Notes under the pieces: generated by a model
The model's database searches: none
Told to the model about the DNA's origin: nothing
The model's input: the letters and a program-made list of their open reading frames with translations, nothing else
Shown here: one piece after another, positions 7,341 through 14,811 of the stretch
How positions within the stretch are numbered: position 1 is the stretch's first letter
How the letters are laid out: each line of letters opens with the position of its first letter
Position numbers and translations under genes: made by a program
Assembly: GCA_030613605.1 (NCBI GenBank)
Contig: JAUWLO010000010.1
Coordinates: 1 to 21,278 of the forward strand
Length of the DNA: 21,278 nt
Reading direction: 5' to 3'
Origin: Gammaproteobacteria bacterium
Lineage (GTDB): Bacteria; Pseudomonadota; Gammaproteobacteria; SZUA-152

Positions 7341-8551
7341 TAGCGTTCTCCCCTGCCACGAAGGCTGTCACGAAGTCGTTGTTCCACCGCCGGTTGAGAC
7401 GAAGAAACACCTTCCACAATACGACGCGCGTTGGAGGTATCACCGGTTCCACCGCTCATCATTTTATCCAGTGGCAGATACAACAGGTTGCCACCGCCCT
7501 TCACGTCCACCAATACTTTACTGGTGTTGCTCAAAACAGACTCCATGGCTTCAAGGTATAAACGTTTACGTGTCACCTTGGGCGCCTTTTTGTATGCTGC
7601 CAATACCTGGCTAAAGCGTGATGCCTCACCAGTGGATTCAGCAATGACCTGTTCCTTATAAGCATTGGCTTCAGCCAACTGTCGAGCCGCTTTACCGCGA
7701 GCCCTTGGAATAATGTCATTGGAATAGGCTTCGGCCTCGTTAATAACACGTGCCTGATCACCCTGCGCCTTTACCGCATCTGCAAATGCATCCTGCACCT
7801 GCTCAGGCGGTTGGGCATCCTGCATATTGACGGTGGTAATAATTAACCCCGTTTCATAACGATCAACAATGCCCTGAGCCACTTCTTTTGCCTGCGCAGT
7901 AATTGCCGCACGCTCATTGAGAATAAAGTCCATATCATTCTTGCCAACAATTTCTCGAATGGCGCTTTCTACTGCCTGGCGCAAGGTCACTTCAGGATCT
8001 CTTACCTTAAACAAGAAATCACTGGCACTTTTTACCTTGTACTGAACAGCCAGTTTTACATCGACAATATTTTCATCCTGAGTCAGCATTAATGACTCAC
8101 GACCCACTGAGCCACCGGTAGTACGACTACCCGCACTGGCACGAAAACCAATACTCATACCACGGATTTGTGAAATATCCACTGGCTCCACCGTTTGTAT
8201 AAAACGCGGGTACCAGTGCAGACCTGGCATGGTTGTCTCACTGTACTCACCGAAGTGCAGCACAACGCCTCGCGTGCCTTCCTCTACGGTATACAAACCC
8301 GAGAAACCCCACGCACCCATCGCGACTGCCGCGATCAGACCAATACCCAGCGAACCAACACCGCCTGCTCCACCGCCACCGGTACCGTTACTTTTGCCGC
8401 CGCCCTTGCCGCCACTCTTGCCACCAAAGATACTGCCGAATTTCTTTTGCAGATTGCGTACAACTTCATCGAGGTCGGGCGGACCTTGATCTTTGCCACG
8501 TCCGCCCCAGGGATCTTTATCCCCGGAGCCACCAGGTTCATTCCAGGCCAT
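7340..8551 (-). CDS. hflK: FtsH protease modulator HflK (SPFH/Band 7)
   Basis: Subunit of the HflK-HflC complex that encloses FtsH in the inner membrane. It has 403 residues. The cytoplasmic N-terminus begins MAWNEPGGSGDKDPWGGRGK, the signature HflK opening, and continues through a glycine-rich linker (43-68). One transmembrane segment lies at about 68-88, and the SPFH domain starts near TVEEGTRGVVLHFGEY (88-103). The stretch ARGKAARQLAEANAYKEQVI is the conserved C-terminal helix. The start ATG is preceded by GGAG at a slightly long spacing of 11 bases. It overlaps hflC by one base. The 121-base gap to hflX holds an in-frame continuation of hflX discussed in the findings. Confidence 0.96.
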   Translation of the reverse strand: MAWNEPGGSGDKDPWGGRGKDQGPPDLDEVVRNLQKKFGSIFGGKSGGKGGGKSNGTGGGGAGGVGSLGIGLIAAVAMGAWGFSGLYTVEEGTRGVVLHFGEYSETTMPGLHWYPRFIQTVEPVDISQIRGMSIGFRASAGSRTTGGSVGRESLMLTQDENIVDVKLAVQYKVKSASDFLFKVRDPEVTLRQAVESAIREIVGKNDMDFILNERAAITAQAKEVAQGIVDRYETGLIITTVNMQDAQPPEQVQDAFADAVKAQGDQARVINEAEAYSNDIIPRARGKAARQLAEANAYKEQVIAESTGEASRFSQVLAAYKKAPKVTRKRLYLEAMESVLSNTSKVLVDVKGGGNLLYLPLDKMMSGGTGDTSNARRIVEGVSSSQPAVEQRLRDSLRGRGER

Positions 8552-8672
8552 TTTTAATAAACTCCATCTGTGAAAATAAATAAATTAGTTATACGCCGGC
8601 GCTCTCTGCAACAAATAGCACAACAATCAGATAGCCGACAATCAGGTGCTGAATTTTAGGTGGTTTTGTACC

Positions 8673-9992
8673 CTAGCCGCAACAGTTAATATCAGTTGGC
8701 GACAATCTAATTCCTTCGGTTTTTTGCAGATTCTCAAGATCTCGGGGGGATATCTCCACCTCCAGCAGCAGATCACCACTTTCTTCCACGCATTCTTTCA
8801 AAACCTTGCCCATGGCGAACAGTTTTGCCCGCAGACGACCATTGGAGGCCGGCACCCGCAGCCATTCCCGAACCTGCTGAGGAGCAAATTCCTCTTCCAG
8901 CGCTTCCAGTAACAAATCTATCCCGTCACCAGAGGCTGCCGATAGCCAGACACGGGTTATTTTCCCATTTTTGTCGCGATCGATACGGGGCTCATGCCCT
9001 TCCAGAAGGTCGATCTTGTTGAAAACCTTGATCTGGCGCACCTCATCGGCGCCGATTTCCTTCAATACCTCATTCACCTGAGCCATTTGATCTGCATGAT
9101 TTTCATTATGCGCATCAACGATATGCAGCAATAAGTCAGCCTGTCGCGTCTCTTCCAGGGTAGAGCGAAACGCCGCCACCAGATCGTGCGGCAAATCGCG
9201 GATGAACCCTACGGTGTCTGCCAAAATAACGTCGCCAGCCTGTGGTAATTCTACCCGCCGCAGGGTTGGATCCAGCGTTGCAAACAACTGGTCAGCAGCG
9301 TAGACCCCCGACTCGGTAACCAGATTAAACAAGGTGGATTTCCCGGCGTTGGTATACCCCACCAGTGACACCGTAGGCACATCCGCTTTTTGGCGGGCAC
9401 GACGGCTCTGGTTACGCTGATTCTGTACCTTGTCCAGACGTTTATTGAGCTGCTTTATACGAGCAGCAAGTAGTCGTCGATCTGTTTCCAGCTGGGTTTC
9501 ACCCGGACCTCGCAGACCGATACCGCCCTTTTGTCTTTCCAGGTGAGTCCAGCCTCGCACCAGACGGGTCGATATATGCCGGAGCTGTGCCAGCTCAACC
9601 TGCAAACGACCCTCATGGGAGGTTGCCCGCTGGGCAAAAATATCGAGAATCAGACCTGTTCGATCCAGCACACGACATTGCAACAATTTTTCCAGATTGC
9701 GTTCCTGTGACGGGGCCAGCGCATAATCCACCAGGACCAGATCGGCCTTCTCGCGTTCCACGCACAAACGAACCTCTTCCGCCTTGCCAGTACCGATGAG
9801 ATATTTAGCGTCCGGGGTTCGGCGGGCGCTGCTGATTTCTGCCACCGGGGTTGCACCCGCAGACAGCGCGAGCTCACGAAATTCCGCAAGCTCTTCACTG
9901 TCATTTGCACCACTGGATAGATTCAGATGAATGAGGACAGCACGTTCGCCGCCGCCATCTTTCTCTGCATTAGATACAGGACGCTCAAACAA
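8673..9992 (-). CDS. hflX: Ribosome-associated GTPase HflX
   Basis: A TRAFAC GTPase that binds the 50S subunit and splits stalled or hibernating 70S ribosomes, notably after heat shock. It has 439 residues (E. coli 426). The N-terminal HflX domain contains GGIGLRGPGETQLETDRR (156-173). The G domain has G1 GYTNAGKST (212-220), G3 DTVGFIRDLPH (259-269), G4 NKIDLL (325-330) and G5 SAASG (351-355). The start codon is TTG (9990-9992). It is chosen because GGAG lies six bases upstream and because MFERP is the usual HflX N-terminus. The hfq stop is only 35 bases upstream, so the two are co-transcribed, as in other gammaproteobacteria. Confidence 0.96.
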   Translation of the reverse strand: MFERPVSNAEKDGGGERAVLIHLNLSSGANDSEELAEFRELALSAGATPVAEISSARRTPDAKYLIGTGKAEEVRLCVEREKADLVLVDYALAPSQERNLEKLLQCRVLDRTGLILDIFAQRATSHEGRLQVELAQLRHISTRLVRGWTHLERQKGGIGLRGPGETQLETDRRLLAARIKQLNKRLDKVQNQRNQSRRARQKADVPTVSLVGYTNAGKSTLFNLVTESGVYAADQLFATLDPTLRRVELPQAGDVILADTVGFIRDLPHDLVAAFRSTLEETRQADLLLHIVDAHNENHADQMAQVNEVLKEIGADEVRQIKVFNKIDLLEGHEPRIDRDKNGKITRVWLSAASGDGIDLLLEALEEEFAPQQVREWLRVPASNGRLRAKLFAMGKVLKECVEESGDLLLEVEISPRDLENLQKTEGIRLSPTDINCCG

Positions 9993-10027
9993 CGGCGGCT
10001 CCTGACACTTTTTTAAACAATATAAAG

Positions 10028-10279
10028 TTAAGAATTATTTGAATCCGACCCACCTTCTTGTGTGACAGGCAATTTCACGTTGCGCGTAGGCACCACCGTG
10101 GAAATTGCATGTTTGTACACCATTTGATTGACGCTGTTCTTCAACAGCACAACAAATTGATCAAACGAATCAATTTGTCCCTGTAATTTAATACCGTTGA
10201 CTAAAAATATTGAGACCGGAATGCGTTCCTTACGGAGGGCATTCAGGAAAGGGTCTTGTAGCGATTGCCCTTTTGACAT
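10028..10279 (-). CDS. hfq: RNA chaperone Hfq
   Basis: An Sm-like protein forming a hexameric ring that pairs small RNAs with mRNAs and binds poly(A) tails. It has 83 residues. The N-terminus MSKGQSLQDPFLNALRKERI is near-identical to the family norm, with Gln8. The Sm1 motif PVSIFLVNGIKLQGQI (21-36), Phe42, and the Sm2 motif with Tyr55-Lys56-His57 (YKHAIS) are all present, so both proximal and distal RNA sites look intact. The acidic/polar C-terminal tail is short (about 15 residues after the core, against roughly 35 in E. coli), as in Pseudomonas. A strong GGAG lies upstream of the ATG. It stands between miaA and hflX in the conserved order. Confidence 0.98.
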   Translation of the reverse strand: MSKGQSLQDPFLNALRKERIPVSIFLVNGIKLQGQIDSFDQFVVLLKNSVNQMVYKHAISTVVPTRNVKLPVTQEGGSDSNNS

Positions 10280-10511
10280 GGTTTTCTCCTTTATTATTAT
10301 CCTTATTCTAGTTATGTGGATCTATCTGATGCACTCGACCTACAACCACAGTTAAGCCACCATTCAGACCCTCGGATAGCAAAGGGATTACAAATATTTC
10401 ACCCATTACTCGGCTATTCCTCTCACAAGGTAAGCCATCACAGGAGAAACCTCACCAAATCCAGTATCAGACCAGAGAGCCCCCACCGAGTAACTTCTAC
10501 CCCTGCAAGAG
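10280..10511 (-). promoter_or_regulatory. miaA-hfq intergenic region with a likely hfq -10 element
   Basis: This is a 232-base gap with no supportable gene. On the minus strand TAGAAT (10305-10310) is a 5-of-6 match to the -10 consensus and would give a transcript beginning about 20 bases before the hfq ATG; no convincing -35 box accompanies it. E. coli hfq has several promoters in and before miaA, so additional upstream starts are plausible. No intrinsic terminator is seen after miaA, which suggests some readthrough from miaA into hfq. Confidence 0.3.
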
Positions 10512-11498
10512 TTATATGGCACTACTTGCCAGATATTTCAAGACCTTAGGCAGTATTTCCGCATCTGTGGCTTCAAATCGGCACTCTTCCTGCTCTCCAC
10601 GGAGCCAGGTAAATTGTCGCTTGGCGAATTGACGGGTGGCGATGATGCCTTTTTCCACCATCGTCGCATAGTCATCCGCCCCGGCGAGATAGTTCCAAAC
10701 CTGCCTGTAACCCACAGCACGCATTGATGGCAGGTCGCTATGCAAATTACCCCGCTGGTATAGACCTTCAACCTCTTTGACAAAGCCCTGGTCCAGCATA
10801 GAGTGAAAACGTTTTTCAATACGTTGGTGCAAAACCGCCCTGTCTTCAGGGGCAATCACTGCCTTAACGATCCGAAAAGGAAGATGGTTGTCTGTTTCTC
10901 GACCAAACCAGACCGACATGGGCTCCCCGGTTAGTTCGAAAACCTCCAAAGCACGCTGGATACGTTGCGGATCGTTCACATGGATCCGGGCCGCAGCCTC
11001 GGGGTCAACCGCGGCTAATCTGTCATGCAGGCTTTGCCAGCCCAACTCCTCAGCCTCTGCTTCCAGTCGAGCCCGCACTTCAGGGTCTGCAGACGGCAAC
11101 GGTGACAGGCCGTGCTCCAGCCCCCGGTAATACAGCATGGTTCCTCCCACCAACAGGGGGATGCGACCTCGAGACTGAATTTCGCCAATTTCTTTAAGTG
11201 CGGCATCCCGGAATTGCGAAACCGAAAACGCCTCGCTGGGATCACAGATATCTATAAGACGATGCGGCGCAATTGCCAGAGTGTCGGCATCTGGCTTGGC
11301 AGTGCCAATATCCATGCCCCGGTATACCAACGCCGAATCAACACTGATGATGTCACACGGCAATTCCTGCACCAGTTGCACAGCCAGTTCGGTTTTACCC
11401 GAAGCAGTCGGACCCATCAGAAAAATAGCCGGAGGCTTTTCAGTGCTGACTTTAGGAGCCTCCGAAAAACTTTTCGTGGAATTAATCCCAGAATTCAA
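10512..11498 (-). CDS. miaA: tRNA dimethylallyltransferase
   Basis: Transfers the dimethylallyl group of DMAPP to N6 of A37 in tRNAs reading codons that begin with U. It has 328 residues. The P loop GPTASGKT (29-36), DSALVYRGMDIGTAKPD (54-70), and GGTMLYYRGLEHGLSPLP are the family's substrate and nucleotide motifs. RQFAKRQFTWLRG near the C-terminus matches the tRNA-binding region. The only in-frame initiator giving a complete first beta strand is TTG at 11496-11498, inside the end of rimI (17-base overlap). No ATG or GTG exists between it and the P loop, except one ATG that would remove the strand. A GGAGG lies inside the first codons without a usable start after it. The exact N-terminus is therefore uncertain by up to about 20 residues. 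Confidence 0.95.
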   Translation of the reverse strand: MNSGINSTKSFSEAPKVSTEKPPAIFLMGPTASGKTELAVQLVQELPCDIISVDSALVYRGMDIGTAKPDADTLAIAPHRLIDICDPSEAFSVSQFRDAALKEIGEIQSRGRIPLLVGGTMLYYRGLEHGLSPLPSADPEVRARLEAEAEELGWQSLHDRLAAVDPEAAARIHVNDPQRIQRALEVFELTGEPMSVWFGRETDNHLPFRIVKAVIAPEDRAVLHQRIEKRFHSMLDQGFVKEVEGLYQRGNLHSDLPSMRAVGYRQVWNYLAGADDYATMVEKGIIATRQFAKRQFTWLRGEQEECRFEATDAEILPKVLKYLASSAI

Positions 11499-11958
11499 GG
11501 TTCTTGGCCAAGATCACCGCATCTTCCCGGCCATTCCTGGCGGGATAATAATCTTTGCGAGTACCCATTTGATTAAAACCCAGTCGTTCGTACAACTCTA
11601 TCGCGGCATAATTAGAAGGTCTGACTTCCAGAAAGATGTCTTCAATACCCGCTTGCTTTGCTTTATCCAGCATATTGGTCAGTAACAGTTGGCCAAGGCC
11701 ACGACGTTGAAATTCTTCCGCCACACAGAGATTAAGAATGTGCGCCTCGCCTGCCCCAGTGGACATGATGCAATAACTGGCAAGAACATCATCAATCTCA
11801 CCAATCGAGCAGTGATAACCCACTCGCATGCAGTCAGCCATGATTCGATTTGTCCAGGGATAAGTGTAAACCGATAACTCAATGGCCATAACCGCATCAA
11901 TATCGTCTTTCTCCATCGGCCGAATATTCAGGCTGGGCAATTGAACGACTGCGCTCAC
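11482..11958 (-). CDS. rimI: Ribosomal protein S18 alanine N-acetyltransferase RimI
   Basis: A GNAT-fold enzyme that uses acetyl-CoA to acetylate the N-terminal alanine of ribosomal protein S18. It has 158 residues (E. coli 148). The acetyl-CoA loop RRGLGQLLL (85-93), EVRPSNYAAIELYERLGF (111-128), and the characteristic RKDYYPA with REDAVILAKNL near the C-terminus are all present. The start is GTG (11956-11958), chosen because AAGGA lies seven bases upstream and because it shares GTGA with the stop of the upstream glycosylase gene. It overlaps miaA by 17 bases at its other end. The three genes should be one transcript. Confidence 0.93.
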   Translation of the reverse strand: MSAVVQLPSLNIRPMEKDDIDAVMAIELSVYTYPWTNRIMADCMRVGYHCSIGEIDDVLASYCIMSTGAGEAHILNLCVAEEFQRRGLGQLLLTNMLDKAKQAGIEDIFLEVRPSNYAAIELYERLGFNQMGTRKDYYPARNGREDAVILAKNLEFWD

Positions 11959-12797
11959 GATGTATCCTTATTTGTTTTACTTTCATCCGCGGCATGAATA
12001 ATCGACATTGCCAGTCGCAGATCATCCCAGGATTTGGCTTTTTCACTGGGTTTACGCAGCAGATAGGCCGGATGATATGTCACGACTACCGGTGTATCAC
12101 CATACTGATATTGCTTGCCACGCATTTTCCCAATGGGCGTTTCCACCTTCATCAAGTTGTGTGCGGCAATACGGCCAACCGCGAGAATTACTTTGGGCTT
12201 CACCATGGCGATTTGCCGTTGCAAATACGATTCGCACTGCGAAACCTCTTCAGGCTGAGGATCACGATTACCCGGTGGTCGGCATTTAAGAATGTTGGCG
12301 ATGTAAACTTGCTCGCGCTTGTAACCGATTGCCAATAACATGTTATTGAGTAACTGACCGGCAGGACCCACAAACGGTTCACCCTGCTGATCTTCATCCG
12401 CACCGGGTGCTTCGCCTATTACCATCACCTGAGCCTGATGATCACCAACACCGAAAACCGTGTTAGTGCGCGATTCATGCAATGCACAGGCAGTACATGA
12501 TGACACCATCGATTGCAGTGCCGGCCAATCCAGCTGGCTAACATCGACCGTGACATCAACATCAGATGTTGCAGGTGTAACGCCATGCTCCGCAGCGTCT
12601 ACCATCACCTCTGCCACTTCAGCAGACACTGCATTTTCCGTTACAAGACTAACCGTATCTTCAACCACTCCCTCAACCGCTTCTTCAACTACATTGGTTA
12701 ACGGTTGTGCGCGCAACGCCCAGGATTGAATGCCCATAGCCTGTAGATACTGAGCATTCTGTTCGTTGTTTATCCCGGAGGATTTTGGCGATGACAT
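11955..12797 (-). CDS. Family 4 uracil-DNA glycosylase with iron-sulfur cluster
   Basis: Removes uracil from DNA to start base excision repair. It has 280 residues. The catalytic domain spans about 95-268: four cysteines placed as in family-4 enzymes (Cys101, Cys104, Cys172, Cys188) to bind a 4Fe-4S cluster, motif A GEAPGADED (128-136), PFVGPAGQLLNNML (141-154), and motif B HPAYLLR (242-248). The preceding 90 residues include a Val/Glu/Ala-rich low-complexity stretch (about 35-75) with no recognisable domain. Such variable N-terminal extensions occur in proteobacterial members. The region MGIQSWALR (21-29) resembles the conserved start of relatives. No strong Shine-Dalgarno sequence precedes the ATG. 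It is coupled to rimI by a GTGA overlap, and leuA ends 48 bases upstream. Confidence 0.93.
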   Translation of the reverse strand: MSSPKSSGINNEQNAQYLQAMGIQSWALRAQPLTNVVEEAVEGVVEDTVSLVTENAVSAEVAEVMVDAAEHGVTPATSDVDVTVDVSQLDWPALQSMVSSCTACALHESRTNTVFGVGDHQAQVMVIGEAPGADEDQQGEPFVGPAGQLLNNMLLAIGYKREQVYIANILKCRPPGNRDPQPEEVSQCESYLQRQIAMVKPKVILAVGRIAAHNLMKVETPIGKMRGKQYQYGDTPVVVTYHPAYLLRKPSEKAKSWDDLRLAMSIIHAADESKTNKDTS

Positions 12798-12845
12798 GTA
12801 TTGAAAATCTAACCTGTTAGTCCTGGCTCGTTAAATTATTTATTT

Positions 12846-14384
12846 TTACACTTGCGGATGTTGCCGGTCTATTGGCTCCATCACTTTATTCAAGGCATTG
12901 ATGTAGGCCTTGGCCGAAGCGATAACGATATCAGTATCCGCCCCCTGCCCATTCACAATACTTCCATTTTTTTGCAAACGTACAGTGACTTCACCCTGAG
13001 AATCTGTACCACTGGTAATATTGCTCACCGAATACAATTGCAATTCGGTGCCACTATTCATCACAGTTTCAATCGCCTTGAACGCAGCATCCACCGGACC
13101 GCCACCATCAGACGTCCCCTGTTTTTCCTCGCCGTCCACATTCAACGTAATAACCGCATTGGGTGTCTCGCCCGTTTCCGAACAGACTTTTAAACCAACC
13201 AGTTTCACCCGTTCGTTTTCAGCCTCAAGGTTCGTCTCGGTAACAATGGCCTGTAAATCATCATCAAAAATTTCATGCTTCTTATCGGCGAGATCTTTGA
13301 AACGAACAAACGCTGCATTGAGATCTTCTTCAGATTCAAATGTTACCCCGAGTTCGGTTAAGCGAGTTCTGAAAGCGTTGCGACCGGAATGTTTACCCAA
13401 CACCATGCGGTTGGCACTCCAGCCCACATCTTCTGCGCGCATGATTTCGTAGGTCTCCCGATTTTTAAGCACCCCATCCTGATGAATGCCAGACTCATGG
13501 GCGAAAGCATTGACGCCCACAATGGCCTTGTTAGGCTGCACTGTGAAACCAGTGATGTTCGATACCAAACGGGAACACGGTACGATTTGGGTTTTATCTA
13601 AATGGTCGACCGTGCAATCAAAAACATCCTGACGTGTACTGACCGCCATCACAATCTCTTCCAGCGAAGCATTACCCGCACGCTCACCCAAACCATTAAT
13701 GGTGCATTCCACCTGTCGGGCACCATTCATCACTGCCGATAAGGAATTGGCCACTGCCAAACCCAGATCATTATGGCAATGTACTGAAAACACGACCTTG
13801 TCCGAATTAGGAACACGCTCAATGAGATTGCCGATCAAGCTACCGAACTGTTGGGGCACGTTATAACCCACCGTATCCGGTATATTAACTGTGGTGGCAC
13901 CTGCATCGATCACTGCTTCCAGAATACGGCAAAGAAAATCGAAGTCAGATCGACCGGCATCTTCAGGAGAAAATTCCACATTGTCGGTATATTTCCGCGC
14001 CCGCTTCACAGCATGGACAGCCTGTTCCAATACTGCATCCGGCTCCATACGCAATTTCATTTTCATGTGTATGGGTGATGTTGCAATAAAAGTATGAATG
14101 CGTGCGGAATTGGCCCCTTTCAATGCTTCACCTACTCTATCTATATCTTTATCCAGCGCTCTTGCAAGCCCGCAAATCGTACTGTCTTTGATTGCATCTG
14201 CCACAGCTTTCACTGCCGCAAAATCACCTTCACTGGCAATAGGGAAGCCTGCCTCGATGACATCAACATGCATTTTTTCAAGGGCTTTGGCGATACGCAC
14301 TTTTTCATCGCGCGTCATCGACGCACCGGGGCTCTGTTCCCCATCACGCAAGGTGGTATCAAAAATTATTAACTGGTTGCTCAT
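12846..14384 (-). CDS. leuA: 2-isopropylmalate synthase
   Basis: Condenses acetyl-CoA with 2-oxoisovalerate to 2-isopropylmalate, the first committed step of leucine synthesis. It has 512 residues, a normal length for the bacterial LeuA1 type. The HMGL-like TIM barrel starts with DTTLRDGEQSPG (9-20). Metal ligands lie in VHCHNDLGLA (201-210), and GLGERAGNASLEE (231-243) is a second signature. The C-terminal 130 residues form the LeuA dimer domain that binds leucine for feedback inhibition. GGAG lies six bases before the ATG. pssA ends 427 bases upstream. Its substrate 2-oxoisovalerate comes from the valine branch that uses the IlvBN and IlvC enzymes encoded further upstream. Confidence 0.98.
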   Translation of the reverse strand: MSNQLIIFDTTLRDGEQSPGASMTRDEKVRIAKALEKMHVDVIEAGFPIASEGDFAAVKAVADAIKDSTICGLARALDKDIDRVGEALKGANSARIHTFIATSPIHMKMKLRMEPDAVLEQAVHAVKRARKYTDNVEFSPEDAGRSDFDFLCRILEAVIDAGATTVNIPDTVGYNVPQQFGSLIGNLIERVPNSDKVVFSVHCHNDLGLAVANSLSAVMNGARQVECTINGLGERAGNASLEEIVMAVSTRQDVFDCTVDHLDKTQIVPCSRLVSNITGFTVQPNKAIVGVNAFAHESGIHQDGVLKNRETYEIMRAEDVGWSANRMVLGKHSGRNAFRTRLTELGVTFESEEDLNAAFVRFKDLADKKHEIFDDDLQAIVTETNLEAENERVKLVGLKVCSETGETPNAVITLNVDGEEKQGTSDGGGPVDAAFKAIETVMNSGTELQLYSVSNITSGTDSQGEVTVRLQKNGSIVNGQGADTDIVIASAKAYINALNKVMEPIDRQHPQV

Positions 14385-14499
14385 TTCTCACTCCATCTAT
14401 CTGTAAACCATCTTATCAGTGGTAACAGTAATTTTCAGTCGCACACATCAAAGATTTTATCTCATTTAGGCTGCACCCGGCGATAGCGTATGCCTGTAG

Positions 14500-14518
14500 A
14501 TTAATCACTATGATTAAT
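14500..14518. repeat. 8-bp inverted repeat upstream of leuA
   Basis: ATTAATCA-CTA-TGATTAAT: two perfect 8-base arms around three bases, about 115 bases before the leuA ATG. It has no T tract and so is not a terminator. The AT-rich symmetrical form suits a dimeric regulator. The binding protein is unknown. Confidence 0.5.
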
Positions 14519-14600
14519 GACGAGGCCAATTCGCTACTGTGATTCGCCAATAGAGGCGCAGCACGGAATATAGGGATTGTGGTAGGAAAAGTAGTCTGCC

Positions 14601-14675
14601 CTAAGGCAGTAGACGTAGGACGGCAAAAGGAGCTGAAAGAAAGTCAGCGCACAAGCTCACCTGCCCGGAAGGCAT
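14601..14675 (-). CDS. Possible leader peptide upstream of leuA (24 codons)
   Basis: The frame starts MPSGQVSLCADFL and ends AVLRLLP followed by TAG. Five of 24 codons are leucine, with three at the very end (CTA, CTA, CTG; CTA is usually a rare codon in this group). The stop codon lies in the loop of a perfect 5-bp hairpin CTGCC-CTAA-GGCAG (plus strand, 14596-14609). This is the kind of layout seen in leucine attenuators. Against it: no Shine-Dalgarno sequence precedes the ATG, and no T-tailed terminator follows. Treat as a hypothesis. Confidence 0.25.
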   Translation of the reverse strand: MPSGQVSLCADFLSAPFAVLRLLP

Positions 14676-14811
14676 ATGAAATAAAGGCTTGTGATATGAA
14701 TAGGTCATTTTCGATATTTATCTTGTAAAGTCAGGTTAACTATAGCGGCGAACCACAACCCTTTCAAGGGGATTTAGCGAACGGAGACAGCATAACAGCA
14801 GTGACTCCCTG

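Larger units (their letters stand above)
14385..14811 (-). other. 427-base gap between pssA and leuA: probable leuA leader region
   Basis: This is the largest gene-free stretch of the window. I see no convincing protein gene or known RNA family. Items read on the minus strand: a small frame at 14601-14675 ending in leucine codons; a hairpin at its stop codon (14596-14609); a second hairpin GCTGA-7-TCAGC inside it; and a palindrome at 14500-14518. Two very short frames (ATG-GTT-TAC-AGA-TAG and ATG-GAG-TGA) also lie right before the leuA ATG. No T-box consensus and no T-tailed terminator were found. Confidence 0.4.

Noticed and set aside
10316..10549. 77-codon plus-strand frame between hfq and miaA
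   Set aside because: It runs into the miaA coding end on the opposite strand, lacks a ribosome-binding site and resembles no family I know.
14430..14760. Group II intron or structured RNA remnant suggested by short motifs such as GTGTGCGAC and AAGTCAGC in the pssA-leuA gap
   Set aside because: The motifs are short and scattered in inconsistent order and strand. No domain V hairpin or reverse transcriptase fragment is present.
14759..14810. Hairpins after pssA (CCCTT/AAGGG at about 14760 and AGCAG/CTGCT at about 14797) as a pssA terminator
   Set aside because: Neither is followed by a run of T on the minus strand, and one has an impossibly small loop.
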